DNA of 64,000 nt. It comes from Cellulosimicrobium cellulans (GTDB lineage: Bacteria; Actinomycetota; Actinomycetes; Actinomycetales; Cellulomonadaceae). The DNA is taken from positions 310,001 through 374,000 of the forward strand of contig NZ_VEGH01000001.1 in assembly GCF_007679345.1 (NCBI RefSeq). Direction: 5' to 3'. A program made the position numbers and the translations under genes. The notes beneath the pieces were generated by a model. That model did no database searches, was not told the DNA's origin, and saw only the letters and a program-made list of their open reading frames with translations. Shown here piece after piece: positions 25,242 through 34,308 of this stretch. Every line of letters begins with the position of its first letter. The stretch's first letter is position 1.

Positions 25242-26270
25242 ATGGCGCGCAGGTCGGCGGTGACGCTGCAGGAGGTGGCCCGGGCGGCGGGCGTGTCCCC
25301 CCGCACCGTGTCCAACGTCGTCACCGGCTACCCGCACGTCGCGCCCCGCACCCGGGCCCACGTCCAGTCCGTGATCGACCGGCTGGGCTACCGGGCCAAC
25401 GCCGCGGCCCGCTCGCTGCGCACGGGCCGCACCGGCCTGCTGGGCCTGGTCGTGCCGGCGCTCGACCAGCCGTACTTCGCCGAGCTCGCCCGCGCGGTGG
25501 TGCGGGAGGCCACCGGGGCCGGGTTCACGGTCGTCGTGGACCAGACGGACGGCGACCCGGACCGGGAGCGCGAGCTGCTGCTGCGCGGCCCGCGCGGCGC
25601 GCTGTTCGACGGGCTGGTGCTCAGCCCGCTGTCCCTCACCCCCGACGACCTGGCGGCCGCGGACCCGGACCGCCCCGTGGTGCTGCTGGGCGAGCGGACG
25701 GTGCCGACCTCGTTCGACCACGTGCACATCGACAACGTGGCCGCCGCGCGGGACGCCACCACCCACCTGGTCGCGGCGGGCCGGCACCGGATCGCCGCGA
25801 TCGGGCTGGAGCCGGGCGCGGCGGCGCGCACCGGCCCGCAGCGCGAGGCGGGGTACCGGGCGGCGCTCGCCGACGCCGGGCTGCCCGCCGACCCGCGGCT
25901 CATGCGGTACGTCGACGCCTACGAGCGGTCCGCCGGGTTCGCCGCCATGTCGGCCCTGCTCGACGCCGCCCCCCGGCCGGACGCGGTGTTCTGCTTCACC
26001 GACGTCCTCGCGGCCGGGGCGCTGCGCGCGTGCCTGACCCGCGGCGTGCGGGTGCCGGACGACGTCGCGCTGATGGGGTTCGACGACGTCGAGGAGGCGC
26101 GGTTCGCCACGCCGTCGCTCTCCTCCGTGCGGCCGGACCGGGACGCGATCGCCCGCGCCGCGGTGCGCCGGCTGGTGACGCGGGTGCAGCTCGGCGACGA
26201 GGCGGGGCCCGCCCAGGACGTCACCGTGCCGCACGCGGTGGTGGCCCGGGAGTCGACCGCGGCGTCCTGA
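25242..26270 (+). CDS. LacI-family transcriptional regulator (next to GH2)
   Basis: 342 residues. The LacI helix-turn-helix TLQEVARAAGVSPRTVSNVV lies at about 7-26 with a hinge through GYRANAAARSLRTGRTG, and a periplasmic-binding-protein-like effector domain follows (GLLGLVVPALDQPYFAEL, then VALMGFDDVEEARF). I chose the ATG at 25242, which sits seven bases after a TAGGGT -10; a GTG at 25233 overlaps that box. The downstream GH2 gene carries a palindromic operator, so this protein probably represses glycoside use until its sugar appears. Confidence 0.92.
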   Translation: MARRSAVTLQEVARAAGVSPRTVSNVVTGYPHVAPRTRAHVQSVIDRLGYRANAAARSLRTGRTGLLGLVVPALDQPYFAELARAVVREATGAGFTVVVDQTDGDPDRERELLLRGPRGALFDGLVLSPLSLTPDDLAAADPDRPVVLLGERTVPTSFDHVHIDNVAAARDATTHLVAAGRHRIAAIGLEPGAAARTGPQREAGYRAALADAGLPADPRLMRYVDAYERSAGFAAMSALLDAAPRPDAVFCFTDVLAAGALRACLTRGVRVPDDVALMGFDDVEEARFATPSLSSVRPDRDAIARAAVRRLVTRVQLGDEAGPAQDVTVPHAVVARESTAAS

Positions 26271-26341
26271 CCGTCCCGCGGCCGCCCACGGGCCGCCCCG
26301 GCCCGGGGCGACGCGCCCGGGCACGGACGTGACGCGCGCCT

Positions 26342-26355
26342 TTGCCACGTGGCAA
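26342..26355 (+). promoter_or_regulatory. Candidate LacI operator upstream of the GH2 gene
   Basis: TTGCCACGTGGCAA is a perfect 14-base palindrome with a central CG, the hallmark of LacI-family operators. It lies 51 bases upstream of the GH2 start and 72 bases after the lacI-type stop. Confidence 0.6.
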
Positions 26356-26406
26356 CATGGCCGTGCGCGACCTGGCCAGCACTCCCGCGACACCGAAGGA
26401 CCGCCC

Positions 26407-28227
26407 ATGACGACGACGTCAGCAGCCGACCGCGGCCTGCACCCCCGCCCGCAGCTCGTCCGCCCGGACCGCTGGTGGTCGCTCGACGGGCCGTGGGCCT
26501 TCGCGTTCGACGACGCGGACGCCGGGCTGCGCGAGCGCTGGCACGCCCCCGCGGCGGCCGGGCGGTTCGACCGCGAGATCGTCGTGCCGTTCCCGCCGGA
26601 GTCCGCGGCGTCCGGGATCGGCGACCACGGCGACCACGCCGCCCTGTGGTACCGGCGGGCGTTCGCGGTCCCGGCCGACCTCGGCGCGGGCCCCGGCGGC
26701 GACCGGCTGCTGCTGCACCTCGGCGCCGTCGACCACGAGGCCGACGTGTGGGTGGACGGGCAGCACGCGGTGCGGCACGAGGGCGGCCAGACGCCGTTCT
26801 CGGTCGACGTGACCGACCTGCTGGACCCGGACGCCGCCGCGGAGCAGCACGTCGTGGTCGTGCGCGCGACCGACGACCGCACCGACGTCGAGCAGCCGCG
26901 CGGCAAGCAGGACTGGCAGCCCGAGCAGCACGCGATCTGGTACCACCGCACCTCCGGCATCTGGCGCACCGTGTGGCTGGAGCGCGTCCCGGCCGTGGCC
27001 GTGGCGGACGTCGCGTGGCGGCCGGACGTGCCGGGCGGCCGGGTGGCGGCGCAGGTCCGGCTCCGCGCCGCCGCGCCGGCCGGGACGCGGGTCCGGGTCC
27101 GGCTGACCCGCGCGGGCGAGGACCTGGGTGCCGCCGAGGTGCCGGTCGAGGGCTCGGTCGCGGACGTCACTGTGCCGATCGCGCGGCAGGCGAACGGGCA
27201 GCAGTACGAGCGCCTGCTGTGGTCGCCGGACAGCCCGGTGCTGATCGACGCGGAGGTCACCCTGCTCGGCCCGGACGGCGCGCAGCTCGACCGCCTGGAG
27301 TCGTACTGCGGCCTGCGCTCGGTCGCGGTGCTCGGCGGCACGCTGCTGCTCAATGACCGGCCCTTCTTCCTCCGCTCCGTGCTCGAGCAGGGCTACTGGC
27401 CCGAGTCGCACCTGACCCCGCCGAGCCCCGACGCGCTGCGCGCCGAGGTGCAGCTGACCAAGGACCTCGGCTTCAACGCGGTCCGGGTGCACCAGAAGGT
27501 CGAGGACCCGCGCTACCTGTACTGGTGCGACGTGCTCGGGCTCGCCGTGTGGTCGGAGACGGCCGGCGCGTACCGGTTCAGCGACGAGGCGGTGGCCCAG
27601 CTGACCCGCGAGTGGCTGGACCTCGTGCGCCGTGACGTGTCGCACCCGTCGATCATCGCGTGGGTGCCGTTCAACGAGTCGTGGGGCGTGCAGCACATCC
27701 CGCACGACCCGGCGCAGCAGGCGTACAGCCGGGCGCTCACCGACCTGACCCGGGCGCTCGACCCGACGCGCCCGGTCATCTCCAACGACGGCTGGGAGCA
27801 CACCGCCTCCGACCTGCTGACGGTGCACGACTACGCCGACAGCGGCGCGGTGCTCGGCCCCCGGTACGCGGACGCGGCGGCGGTCGCGGCGACCCTCGGC
27901 GGCGTCGGGCCGGCCGGGCGGCGGATGTGGGTCGGCGGCCCGGCACCCGAGCCGGGGTCGCTGCCCGTGCTGCTGACCGAGTTCGGCGGCGTCTCCTACG
28001 CGCCCGGTGCGCCCGAGGGGTCCTGGGGCTACTCCGAGGCCCGGTCGGCCGAGGACCTCGAGGCGCGGCTGTCCGACATCGTCGGGGCGGTCCGCGCGTC
28101 GACGGTGCTGCAGGGCTACTGCTACACCCAGCTCACCGACACGGGCCTGGAGACCAACGGCCTGTGCGACTCCCACCGGAACCCGAAGCTCCCGCCGGAG
28201 ACCTACCGCCGGATCTTCGCCGGCTGA
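26407..28227 (+). CDS. Glycoside hydrolase family 2 protein (beta-galactosidase/glucuronidase-like)
   Basis: 606 residues without a signal peptide, so probably cytosolic. A jelly-roll sugar-binding domain (about 10-190), an Ig-like sandwich (about 195-300) and a TIM barrel (about 305-606) follow in GH2 order. The acid/base glutamate is E424 in WVPFNESWG and the nucleophile is E525 in VLLTEFGG. The protein is short for lacZ and lacks the C-terminal small-chain domain, which is common among actinobacterial GH2 enzymes of mixed specificity. Control by the upstream LacI regulator is likely. Its last 25 bases overlap the convergent membrane-protein gene. Confidence 0.9.
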   Translation: MTTTSAADRGLHPRPQLVRPDRWWSLDGPWAFAFDDADAGLRERWHAPAAAGRFDREIVVPFPPESAASGIGDHGDHAALWYRRAFAVPADLGAGPGGDRLLLHLGAVDHEADVWVDGQHAVRHEGGQTPFSVDVTDLLDPDAAAEQHVVVVRATDDRTDVEQPRGKQDWQPEQHAIWYHRTSGIWRTVWLERVPAVAVADVAWRPDVPGGRVAAQVRLRAAAPAGTRVRVRLTRAGEDLGAAEVPVEGSVADVTVPIARQANGQQYERLLWSPDSPVLIDAEVTLLGPDGAQLDRLESYCGLRSVAVLGGTLLLNDRPFFLRSVLEQGYWPESHLTPPSPDALRAEVQLTKDLGFNAVRVHQKVEDPRYLYWCDVLGLAVWSETAGAYRFSDEAVAQLTREWLDLVRRDVSHPSIIAWVPFNESWGVQHIPHDPAQQAYSRALTDLTRALDPTRPVISNDGWEHTASDLLTVHDYADSGAVLGPRYADAAAVAATLGGVGPAGRRMWVGGPAPEPGSLPVLLTEFGGVSYAPGAPEGSWGYSEARSAEDLEARLSDIVGAVRASTVLQGYCYTQLTDTGLETNGLCDSHRNPKLPPETYRRIFAG

Positions 28228-28823
28228 GCGCCGTCGCCCGCGCGGGGCTCCTCCTCGCGCCGCGCGGGCGTCAGCGTCTCCCACACCGGGCCGAACACCA
28301 GCCACCCCACCAGCACGAGCGTCGCCCGCGCACCCCAGCCGAGCAGCACCTCGCGCTGCTGCGCCGCCGCCTCGCCGGCGCCCGACGCGACGAGCAGCAG
28401 CACACCGAGCACGGCCCACGCGACGGCCCAGGCCAGCAGCACCCGCAGCCACAGCGCCCACTCGTACCGGACCCGCACCGGGCCGTGCTTGGGCGGTCGC
28501 ACCGGCTCGGGACCGCCGAAGAACCGGTGCGCCACCCACGCGTCGACCGCGTGCACGGTCCGCTTCCCGAACGCGACCGTGAACCCGAGGTACAGCGCCG
28601 CGAGGCCGTGGGTCCACGTCGCCTCGCTCCCCCGGAGCAGGTCGCCGACCGTCGCGACGACCAGCACCACCTCGAGCAGCGGCTCGCAGAGCAGCAGCAC
28701 CGTCGACAGGCGCCGGCGCCGCAGCACGTAGCGGGCCACGACCGCGGCGGCGAGGAACACCCAGAAGGCGACCTCGCAGGCGACGACGAGCAGGGCGACG
28801 GGGTTCTCGCGCAGGGCGTCCAT
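28203..28823 (-). CDS. Integral membrane protein of unknown function
   Basis: 206 residues with about five hydrophobic segments and a positively charged loop near residue 110 (RPPKHGPVRVRYEW). It contains an FGKRTVHAVDAWVAH segment after the third helix. The ATG at 28823 is supported by the immediate hydrophobic N-terminus. The 3' end overlaps the GH2 stop by 25 bases tail-to-tail, and it is divergent from the histidine kinase. I do not recognise a named function. Confidence 0.8.
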   Translation of the reverse strand: MDALRENPVALLVVACEVAFWVFLAAAVVARYVLRRRRLSTVLLLCEPLLEVVLVVATVGDLLRGSEATWTHGLAALYLGFTVAFGKRTVHAVDAWVAHRFFGGPEPVRPPKHGPVRVRYEWALWLRVLLAWAVAWAVLGVLLLVASGAGEAAAQQREVLLGWGARATLVLVGWLVFGPVWETLTPARREEEPRAGDGAQPAKIRR

Positions 28824-28940
28824 GCCGGGCAGCCTCGCCGCGGAGCCGGGGCGCGGTCGTCGGCCGTCCGCACGATCCCGCGGCCCGGCGTCGTCCGTTC
28901 GGAGGACCCGCCCGGGGGAGGTCCGTGCTGGGATGGCCGC

Positions 28941-30212
28941 ATGCCTCCGCCACGACCCGCCCGGTGGCCGCGGCTCGACGACCGCGGCGTCGCCCTGGTG
29001 TACCTCGGCGTCGGCCTGCTGCTGCTCGGTCTCGGCGTCACCAGCACCGCGCCCGCCGCCGACGGACGGGGCGCCGACGCGCTGCACGCCGGCCTGCTGG
29101 TCGCGGGCTGCGCCGCGCTCGCCGCCAAGCGCCGGCACCCGCTCGCGGTCCTGCTCGTGACCTCGGCCGCGTTCGCCGGCAGCCTCGCCGTCGGCGGCTC
29201 GGTCGGCCTGCTGCTGGTGCTCGTCGACGCGCTCTACACCGCGGGGGTGCAGCTGCCCGCACGGGGGCGGCGGTGGCTGGTCGCGGCCGCCGCCGTCCTC
29301 ACGGTGGCGGCGGGGATCGCCGGCGGGGTGCTCGCCGGCGGGGTCCGCGGCGCTGTCCAGGCCCTGCTGCTCGCCGCCGCGCTGCTGGTCACGCCGCTGT
29401 GGTGGGCCTCGGACGTACGCAGCCGGACGGAGCTCGCCGCCTCGGAGGCCCGCCGCGCCACGCTGGAGCGGCGGCAGGCCGACCTGGCCCGCGCGCACGC
29501 CGCCGACGTGGCGCGGATCGCCGACCTGGACCGGGACGCCGCCGTCCGGGAGGAGCGCGCCGCGATGGCCCGGGACCTGCACGACGTGGTCGCCTCCCGG
29601 CTGTCCGCGATCGCGATCCACGCGGAGGCCGCGCTCGCGGGGGCGCCGGACGCCGGCCGCGACCGGGCGGCGCTCGGCGCCGTCCGCGGCGAGGCGGTCG
29701 CGTCGCTCGCCGAGATGCGGTCGATGGTGCTCGTGCTGCGCGGGGCCGGGGACGACCTGCCGGCCGACGCGGCCGCGGGCCTGGACCGGCTCCCCGACCT
29801 GGTCGCCGACGCCCGGGAGCGGGGGCTGGACGTCCGCGTCGCGGCTCCCCCGCGCACGGCGCTGCCGGCCGTGGTCGACCAGGCGGCGTACCGGATCGCG
29901 GGCGAGGCGCTGCGCAACGCGGTCGCGCACGGGGCTGCCGGCGGGCGGGTGGACGTGCGGGTGGACCTGACGGGCGCGGCGCTGGAGGTCGAGGTGCTGA
30001 GCGCGCTGCGGCCCCCGGGTGCCGCGTCCGGCGCGGCCGACGTCGCGGCGGGGGCCGGCCTCGGGTCCGCGACCGGGCTGCTCTCGATGCGCGAGCGGGC
30101 GCGGTCGATCGGCGGGGACGTCGCGGCGGGGCCGGAGGGCGGCCGCTGGCGGGTGCGCGCCGTGCTGCCGCTGGGCGCCGACGCCGCGTCCCGGACGGCG
30201 GCCGCCGGATGA
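28941..30212 (+). CDS. Two-component sensor histidine kinase (HisKA_3 / NarL-type)
   Basis: 423 residues. About four to five N-terminal membrane helices (to about residue 155) are followed by a short coiled coil, a HisKA_3 dimerisation domain with the phospho-accepting H214 in ARDLHDVVASRLSAIAIHAE, and a HATPase domain (EALRNAVAHG for the N-box, GLLSMRERARSIGG for the G-box). The input domain is only the membrane part, as in DesK-like kinases that sense membrane or envelope state. The stop overlaps the response regulator start (ATGA), so they form one system. Confidence 0.92.
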   Translation: MPPPRPARWPRLDDRGVALVYLGVGLLLLGLGVTSTAPAADGRGADALHAGLLVAGCAALAAKRRHPLAVLLVTSAAFAGSLAVGGSVGLLLVLVDALYTAGVQLPARGRRWLVAAAAVLTVAAGIAGGVLAGGVRGAVQALLLAAALLVTPLWWASDVRSRTELAASEARRATLERRQADLARAHAADVARIADLDRDAAVREERAAMARDLHDVVASRLSAIAIHAEAALAGAPDAGRDRAALGAVRGEAVASLAEMRSMVLVLRGAGDDLPADAAAGLDRLPDLVADARERGLDVRVAAPPRTALPAVVDQAAYRIAGEALRNAVAHGAAGGRVDVRVDLTGAALEVEVLSALRPPGAASGAADVAAGAGLGSATGLLSMRERARSIGGDVAAGPEGGRWRVRAVLPLGADAASRTAAAG

Positions 30213-30871
30213 CGGTCCGCGTCCTGCTCGCCGACGACCACGGCGCGATCCGCGCCGGCCTGCGCCTCATGCTCGAGCAGGCGCCGGACGTCACGGTCGT
30301 GGGCGAGGCGGCCGACGGCGCCGCCGCGGTCGCGAACGCCCGCGCGCTGCGCCCGGACGTGGTGCTGATGGACGTCCGGATGCCGGGCACCGACGGCATC
30401 GAGGCGACCCGGCGGATCGTCGCCGAGGGCCTGGGCGCGGTGCTCGCGCTGACGACGTTCGACCTCGACGAGTACCTGTTCGGCGTGCTGCGGGCGGGCG
30501 CCGTGGGCTTCCTGCTGAAGTCGGTCGGGGCGGCGGAGCTGGTGGACGCGGTGCGGCGGGTGGCGGCCGGCGACGGGGTGCTCGCGCCGGAGGTGACGCG
30601 CAGGGTGCTGGCCGCGTCGGTCTCCGCGCCCGGGGGACCCGCGCCCGCCGACGCGCCCGTGGCGCCGCCACCGGGACTCGACCTGCTCACCGCCCGGGAG
30701 CGCGAGGTGCTGGTGCTGCTGGCGCGGGGCCGGTCGAACCAGCAGGTCGCCGACGCGCTCACGGTGTCCGAGACCACCGCGAAGACCCACGTCAGCCGGG
30801 TGCTGGCCAAGCTCGGCTGCCGGACCCGGCTGGAGGCCGCGGCCCTCGCGCACCGCGCCGGCGTGATCTGA
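30209..30871 (+). CDS. Two-component response regulator, NarL/LuxR family
   Basis: 220 residues. The receiver domain (1-120) carries the acidic pair at D9-D10, phospho-acceptor D55 in VVLMDVRMPG and a conserved lysine near 105 in FLLKSVGA. After a Pro/Ala linker the LuxR helix-turn-helix (about 155-215) reads LTAREREVLVLLARGRSNQQ then TVSETTAKTHVSRVLAKLG. Translation is coupled to the upstream kinase. Targets are unknown; the TetR-MMPL pair directly downstream has its own promoter. Confidence 0.93.
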   Translation: MTVRVLLADDHGAIRAGLRLMLEQAPDVTVVGEAADGAAAVANARALRPDVVLMDVRMPGTDGIEATRRIVAEGLGAVLALTTFDLDEYLFGVLRAGAVGFLLKSVGAAELVDAVRRVAAGDGVLAPEVTRRVLAASVSAPGGPAPADAPVAPPPGLDLLTAREREVLVLLARGRSNQQVADALTVSETTAKTHVSRVLAKLGCRTRLEAAALAHRAGVI

Positions 30872-30888
30872 CGCACACTGCCCCGGTT

Positions 30889-30934
30889 TGCACCCCGTGC
30901 ACGGTTGCACAGAGTGCACCCACGTGCCTACGGT
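30889..30934 (+). promoter_or_regulatory. tetR promoter with two tandem TGCAC-N3-GTGCA operators
   Basis: Two 13-base inverted repeats, TGCACCCCGTGCA (30889-30901) and TGCACAGAGTGCA (30906-30918), have centres 17 bases apart and lie just upstream of TACGGT (30929-30934), a leaderless-type -10 seven bases before the GTG at 30942. The spacing would let two repressor dimers block the -35 region. Confidence 0.75.
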
Positions 30935-30941
30935 CGTCCGC

Positions 30942-31589
30942 GTGACCACCGAGGCGGCGACGACGGACCGGCGGGCCGCGCTCAAGGCGCGCTCCCGCCG
31001 CGCGATCCTGGACGCCGCCGACGCCCTCATCGCGGAGCGGGGCGGACCGCAGTTCGGCGTCGAGGACCTCGCCGAGCGCGCCGACGTGTCCCGGCGCACC
31101 GTCTTCAACCACTTCGGGTCGCTCGACGACGTCGTCCTCACCGTCTGCACCGAGCGGCTCGGCCGGGTCATCGACCAGGTGCAGGCGGCGGCGACCGCCA
31201 CCCCCGTCGGCGACGGCAGCCGGTCGTCCATGTTCGACGAGCTCGCCCAGACCCTGCGCGGCGCCGACCTGCCGCCCGCCATCACCTACCTCGCGGGGGC
31301 GCTCGGCCCGCTCGCCGAGGGCAACGACCCTCGCGCCCAGGCGCTCGGCGGTGAGGCGTTCTCGCGGGTGGCGGACCACCTCGCGACCGAGCTGGTGCGG
31401 CGCTACCCCGGCGCCGACCTCCTCGACGTCCAGCTCCTCGTCTCCTCCCTGGTGCACGGCGTCGCCGTGATCGCCCTGCACTGGGTCACCACCACCGACC
31501 CCGCCGCGCCGGACGCCCGCGCGCAGTGGGACGCCCTCGTCGACCGGCTCATCCACAGCGTCCGAGCCGGGTACATGCCGGAGCACTGA
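30942..31589 (+). CDS. TetR-family transcriptional regulator (next to MMPL)
   Basis: 215 residues. The TetR helix-turn-helix (about 15-60) reads RRAILDAADALIAERGGPQF then LAERADVSRRTVFNHFGSLD, and a helical ligand and dimer domain follows to 215. I chose the GTG at 30942 because it matches a TACGGT -10 at leaderless distance; an in-frame upstream ATG at 30888 would put the start inside the operators. It is 38 bases ahead of the MMPL gene and probably represses both. Confidence 0.9.
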   Translation: MTTEAATTDRRAALKARSRRAILDAADALIAERGGPQFGVEDLAERADVSRRTVFNHFGSLDDVVLTVCTERLGRVIDQVQAAATATPVGDGSRSSMFDELAQTLRGADLPPAITYLAGALGPLAEGNDPRAQALGGEAFSRVADHLATELVRRYPGADLLDVQLLVSSLVHGVAVIALHWVTTTDPAAPDARAQWDALVDRLIHSVRAGYMPEH

Positions 31590-31627
31590 CGCCCCGCACT
31601 CCCACCACCACCGAGAGAACAGGGACC

Positions 31628-34183
31628 ATGGCAGGACTCCTCTACCGCATCGGGCGCTTCTCGGCCCGCCGCGCCTGGGCCGTCGTGACGGCCTGGGTCG
31701 TCGTGCTCGCCCTCGCCGTCGGCGCGTACTTCGCGTTCGGCGGCCAGCTCACCTCCGCCGTCACCATCCCGGGCACCGCCACCGAGCGCGTGACCGAGCA
31801 GCTGGCCGACGAGTTCCCCGCCGCGAGCGGCGGCAGCGGCACCGTGGTGTTCCACACCGCGGACGACGCCCCGTTCACCGACGCCCAGAAGGGCGCGATC
31901 AGCGACGCGCTGGCCGGCCTGGCGGACGTCGACGGCGTCACCGGCGCCACCGACCCGTTCCAGACGACCGCCCAGCTCGAGGAGAAGCAGGCGCAGGTCA
32001 CCGCCGGCCGCGACCAGATCGAGCAGGGCCAGGCCCAGCTCGAGGCGGGGCAGGCCCAGCTCGACGCCGGCCGGCAGCAGATCGACGCCGCGCAGGCGCA
32101 GCTCGACACCCAGCGCGCGCAGGCGGAGGCCGCGGGCGCCCTCGCCGCGGTGCAGCCCCAGCTCGACGCCGGCCAGGCGGAGATCGACGCGCAGCAGGCG
32201 CAGCTCGACGCGCAGGCGCAGCAGCTGACCGACGGCCTCGCCGAGCTCGAGACGCAGAGCGCCCAGCTCGAGGCCGGCGCCGACCTGCTGGAGCTGTCCT
32301 CCGGCATCCGCCTCGTGTCCGAGGACGGCACCGCCGCGGTCGGCACCATCGCGTTCGAGGACTCCCAGTTCGAGATCGCCCCGGAGACCAAGGAGGCCGT
32401 CGTCGACGCCCTCGAGTCCGCGGACCTGCAGGGCGTGGACGTCGAGCTGTCGTCCGACCTGACCCAGGAGATCCCGAGCGTGCTCGGTCCGGGCGAGGTC
32501 ATCGGCGTGGTCGTCGCCGGCATCGTCCTGCTGGTCATGCTGGGCTCGCTGGTCGCGGCCGGCCTGCCGATCCTGTCGGCCCTGGTCGGGGTCGGCATCG
32601 GCGCGGTCGCCTCGCTCGCCCTCTCCGGCGCGGTCGAGATGCTGTCCGTGACCCCGGTGCTCGGCATCATGCTCGGCCTCGCGGTCGGCATCGACTACTC
32701 GCTGTTCATCCTCAACCGGCACCGCCGACAGCTGCGCGACGGGGTCGAGCTCGAGGAGTCGATCGGCCTGGCCAACGGCACCGCGGGCAACGCGGTCGTG
32801 TTCGCCGGCACCACCGTCCTGGTCGCGCTGCTGGCGCTCAACGTCACCGGCATCCCGTTCCTGGGCCTCATGGGCACCGTCGGCGCCATCTGCATCCTGG
32901 TCGCGATCCTCATCGCGATCACGCTGACCCCGGCGCTGCTGTCCCGGATCGGCCTGAAGGTGCTGCCGAAGAAGCGGCGTGCGACGGTCGGGCACGAGGC
33001 GCCCGAGGCGGTCCCGACCACCCCGATGAAGACGTCCCGCGCGGTGCTCACGCTCGTCGCCGGCGTGGCGGCGCTGCTGGTCGTCGCGATCCCGGCCCTG
33101 TCCATGCGGCTCGGCCTGCCGGACGGCTCGTCCGAGTCGCCCGAGTCGACGCAGTACCGGGCGTACCAGATCACCGCCGACAAGTTCGGGGACGGCGTCA
33201 ACGGCCCGCTGCTGGTGGTCGCGAACCTGCCCGACGCCGTGGCCGAGGACGAGCTGACGGCCGAGCAGGTCCGTGTCGGCCGGGAGCTCGCGGCGCACGA
33301 CGACGTCGTGGCCGTCGCGCCGATCGGCGCCAACGAGGCCCGCACGGTGCTGGCGTTCCAGGTCGTCCCGACCGGGGGCCCGAACAGCGAGTCGACCGAG
33401 GCCCTGGTGCACGCGCTGCGCGACTCGTCGCCGATCGAGGGCGACGTGGAGCTCGGCGTGGCCGGCACCGCGAGCGCCAACATCGACGTGTCCGAGAAGC
33501 TGTCCGACGTGCTGCCGGGCTACCTGGCGATCGTCGTCGGCCTGTCGCTGATCATCCTCATCATCGTGTTCCGGTCGATCTTCGTGCCGGTCACCGCGAC
33601 GCTCGGGTTCGTCATGTCGCTCTTCGCCGGCTTCGGCGGCGTCGTGGCGATCTACCAGTGGGGCTGGCTCGGCGGGATCTTCGGGGTGCACGACCCCAGC
33701 CCCGTGCTGAGCTTCCTGCCGATCATCGTCACCGGCGTGCTCTTCGGGCTGGCCATGGACTACCAGCTGTTCCTGGTGTCCGGGATGCGCGAGGCGTACG
33801 CCCACGGGGTCGACCCGCGGGTGGCGGTCCGGCGCGGCCTGCACGCGGGCCGGGTCGTGGTCACCGCGGCGGCGATCATCATGGCCTCGGTGTTCGCCGG
33901 GTTCATCTTCGCGGAGTCGGCGATCATCCGGCCGCTCGGCTTCGGCCTGGCGTTCGGCGTGCTGCTCGACGCCTTCGTGGTCCGCATGCTGCTGATCCCG
34001 GCCGTCATGCACCTGGCCGGGAAGTGGGCCTGGTGGATCCCGAGGTGGCTCGACCGGATCCTGCCCGACGTCGACGTGGAGGGCGCCTCGCTCGAGCGCA
34101 GCCACCCGCACCCGATGCACCGGACGTCCGCCGAGCCCGACCAGGGCACCGCGACGGAGGGCGAGCCGGCGCACCGCGCCTGA
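31628..34183 (+). CDS. MMPL/RND-family transporter with coiled-coil insert
   Basis: 851 residues in two MMPL halves. Helix 1 is near 18-38, and the extracellular loop (about 40-285) contains a long Gln/Ala-rich alpha-helical hairpin (about 112-219) built of QAQLDAG-like heptads. Proton-relay Asp-Tyr pairs are visible in GLAVGIDYSLFILNRH and GLAMDYQLFLVSGMREA. A cytosolic loop with KKRR divides the halves. Such proteins export lipids, glycolipids or drugs across the actinobacterial envelope. It is controlled, by context, by the adjacent TetR. Confidence 0.92.
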   Translation: MAGLLYRIGRFSARRAWAVVTAWVVVLALAVGAYFAFGGQLTSAVTIPGTATERVTEQLADEFPAASGGSGTVVFHTADDAPFTDAQKGAISDALAGLADVDGVTGATDPFQTTAQLEEKQAQVTAGRDQIEQGQAQLEAGQAQLDAGRQQIDAAQAQLDTQRAQAEAAGALAAVQPQLDAGQAEIDAQQAQLDAQAQQLTDGLAELETQSAQLEAGADLLELSSGIRLVSEDGTAAVGTIAFEDSQFEIAPETKEAVVDALESADLQGVDVELSSDLTQEIPSVLGPGEVIGVVVAGIVLLVMLGSLVAAGLPILSALVGVGIGAVASLALSGAVEMLSVTPVLGIMLGLAVGIDYSLFILNRHRRQLRDGVELEESIGLANGTAGNAVVFAGTTVLVALLALNVTGIPFLGLMGTVGAICILVAILIAITLTPALLSRIGLKVLPKKRRATVGHEAPEAVPTTPMKTSRAVLTLVAGVAALLVVAIPALSMRLGLPDGSSESPESTQYRAYQITADKFGDGVNGPLLVVANLPDAVAEDELTAEQVRVGRELAAHDDVVAVAPIGANEARTVLAFQVVPTGGPNSESTEALVHALRDSSPIEGDVELGVAGTASANIDVSEKLSDVLPGYLAIVVGLSLIILIIVFRSIFVPVTATLGFVMSLFAGFGGVVAIYQWGWLGGIFGVHDPSPVLSFLPIIVTGVLFGLAMDYQLFLVSGMREAYAHGVDPRVAVRRGLHAGRVVVTAAAIIMASVFAGFIFAESAIIRPLGFGLAFGVLLDAFVVRMLLIPAVMHLAGKWAWWIPRWLDRILPDVDVEGASLERSHPHPMHRTSAEPDQGTATEGEPAHRA

Positions 34184-34188
34184 CCCCT

Positions 34189-34248
34189 CGGAGTGGATCC
34201 TTTCGTACGGGCACGCCGCGGCGTGTCGGTGCGGAGGGATCCACTCCG
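34189..34248. terminator. Long imperfect hairpin between convergent genes (element B)
   Basis: Twelve-base outer arms CGGAGTGGATCC and GGATCCACTCCG pair perfectly, and the inner sequence continues pairing with a few G-T wobbles and one mismatch to a two-base loop at 34218-34219, about 29 pairs in total. It lies between the MMPL stop and the ClC stop, so a bidirectional terminator is the simplest reading. Confidence 0.7.
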
Positions 34249-34308
34249 CACGACCGGCACCCCGCTCGGCCCCCGCCGGGTGGGGTCCCGGCATCTCCGG
34301 CCGCGGGC

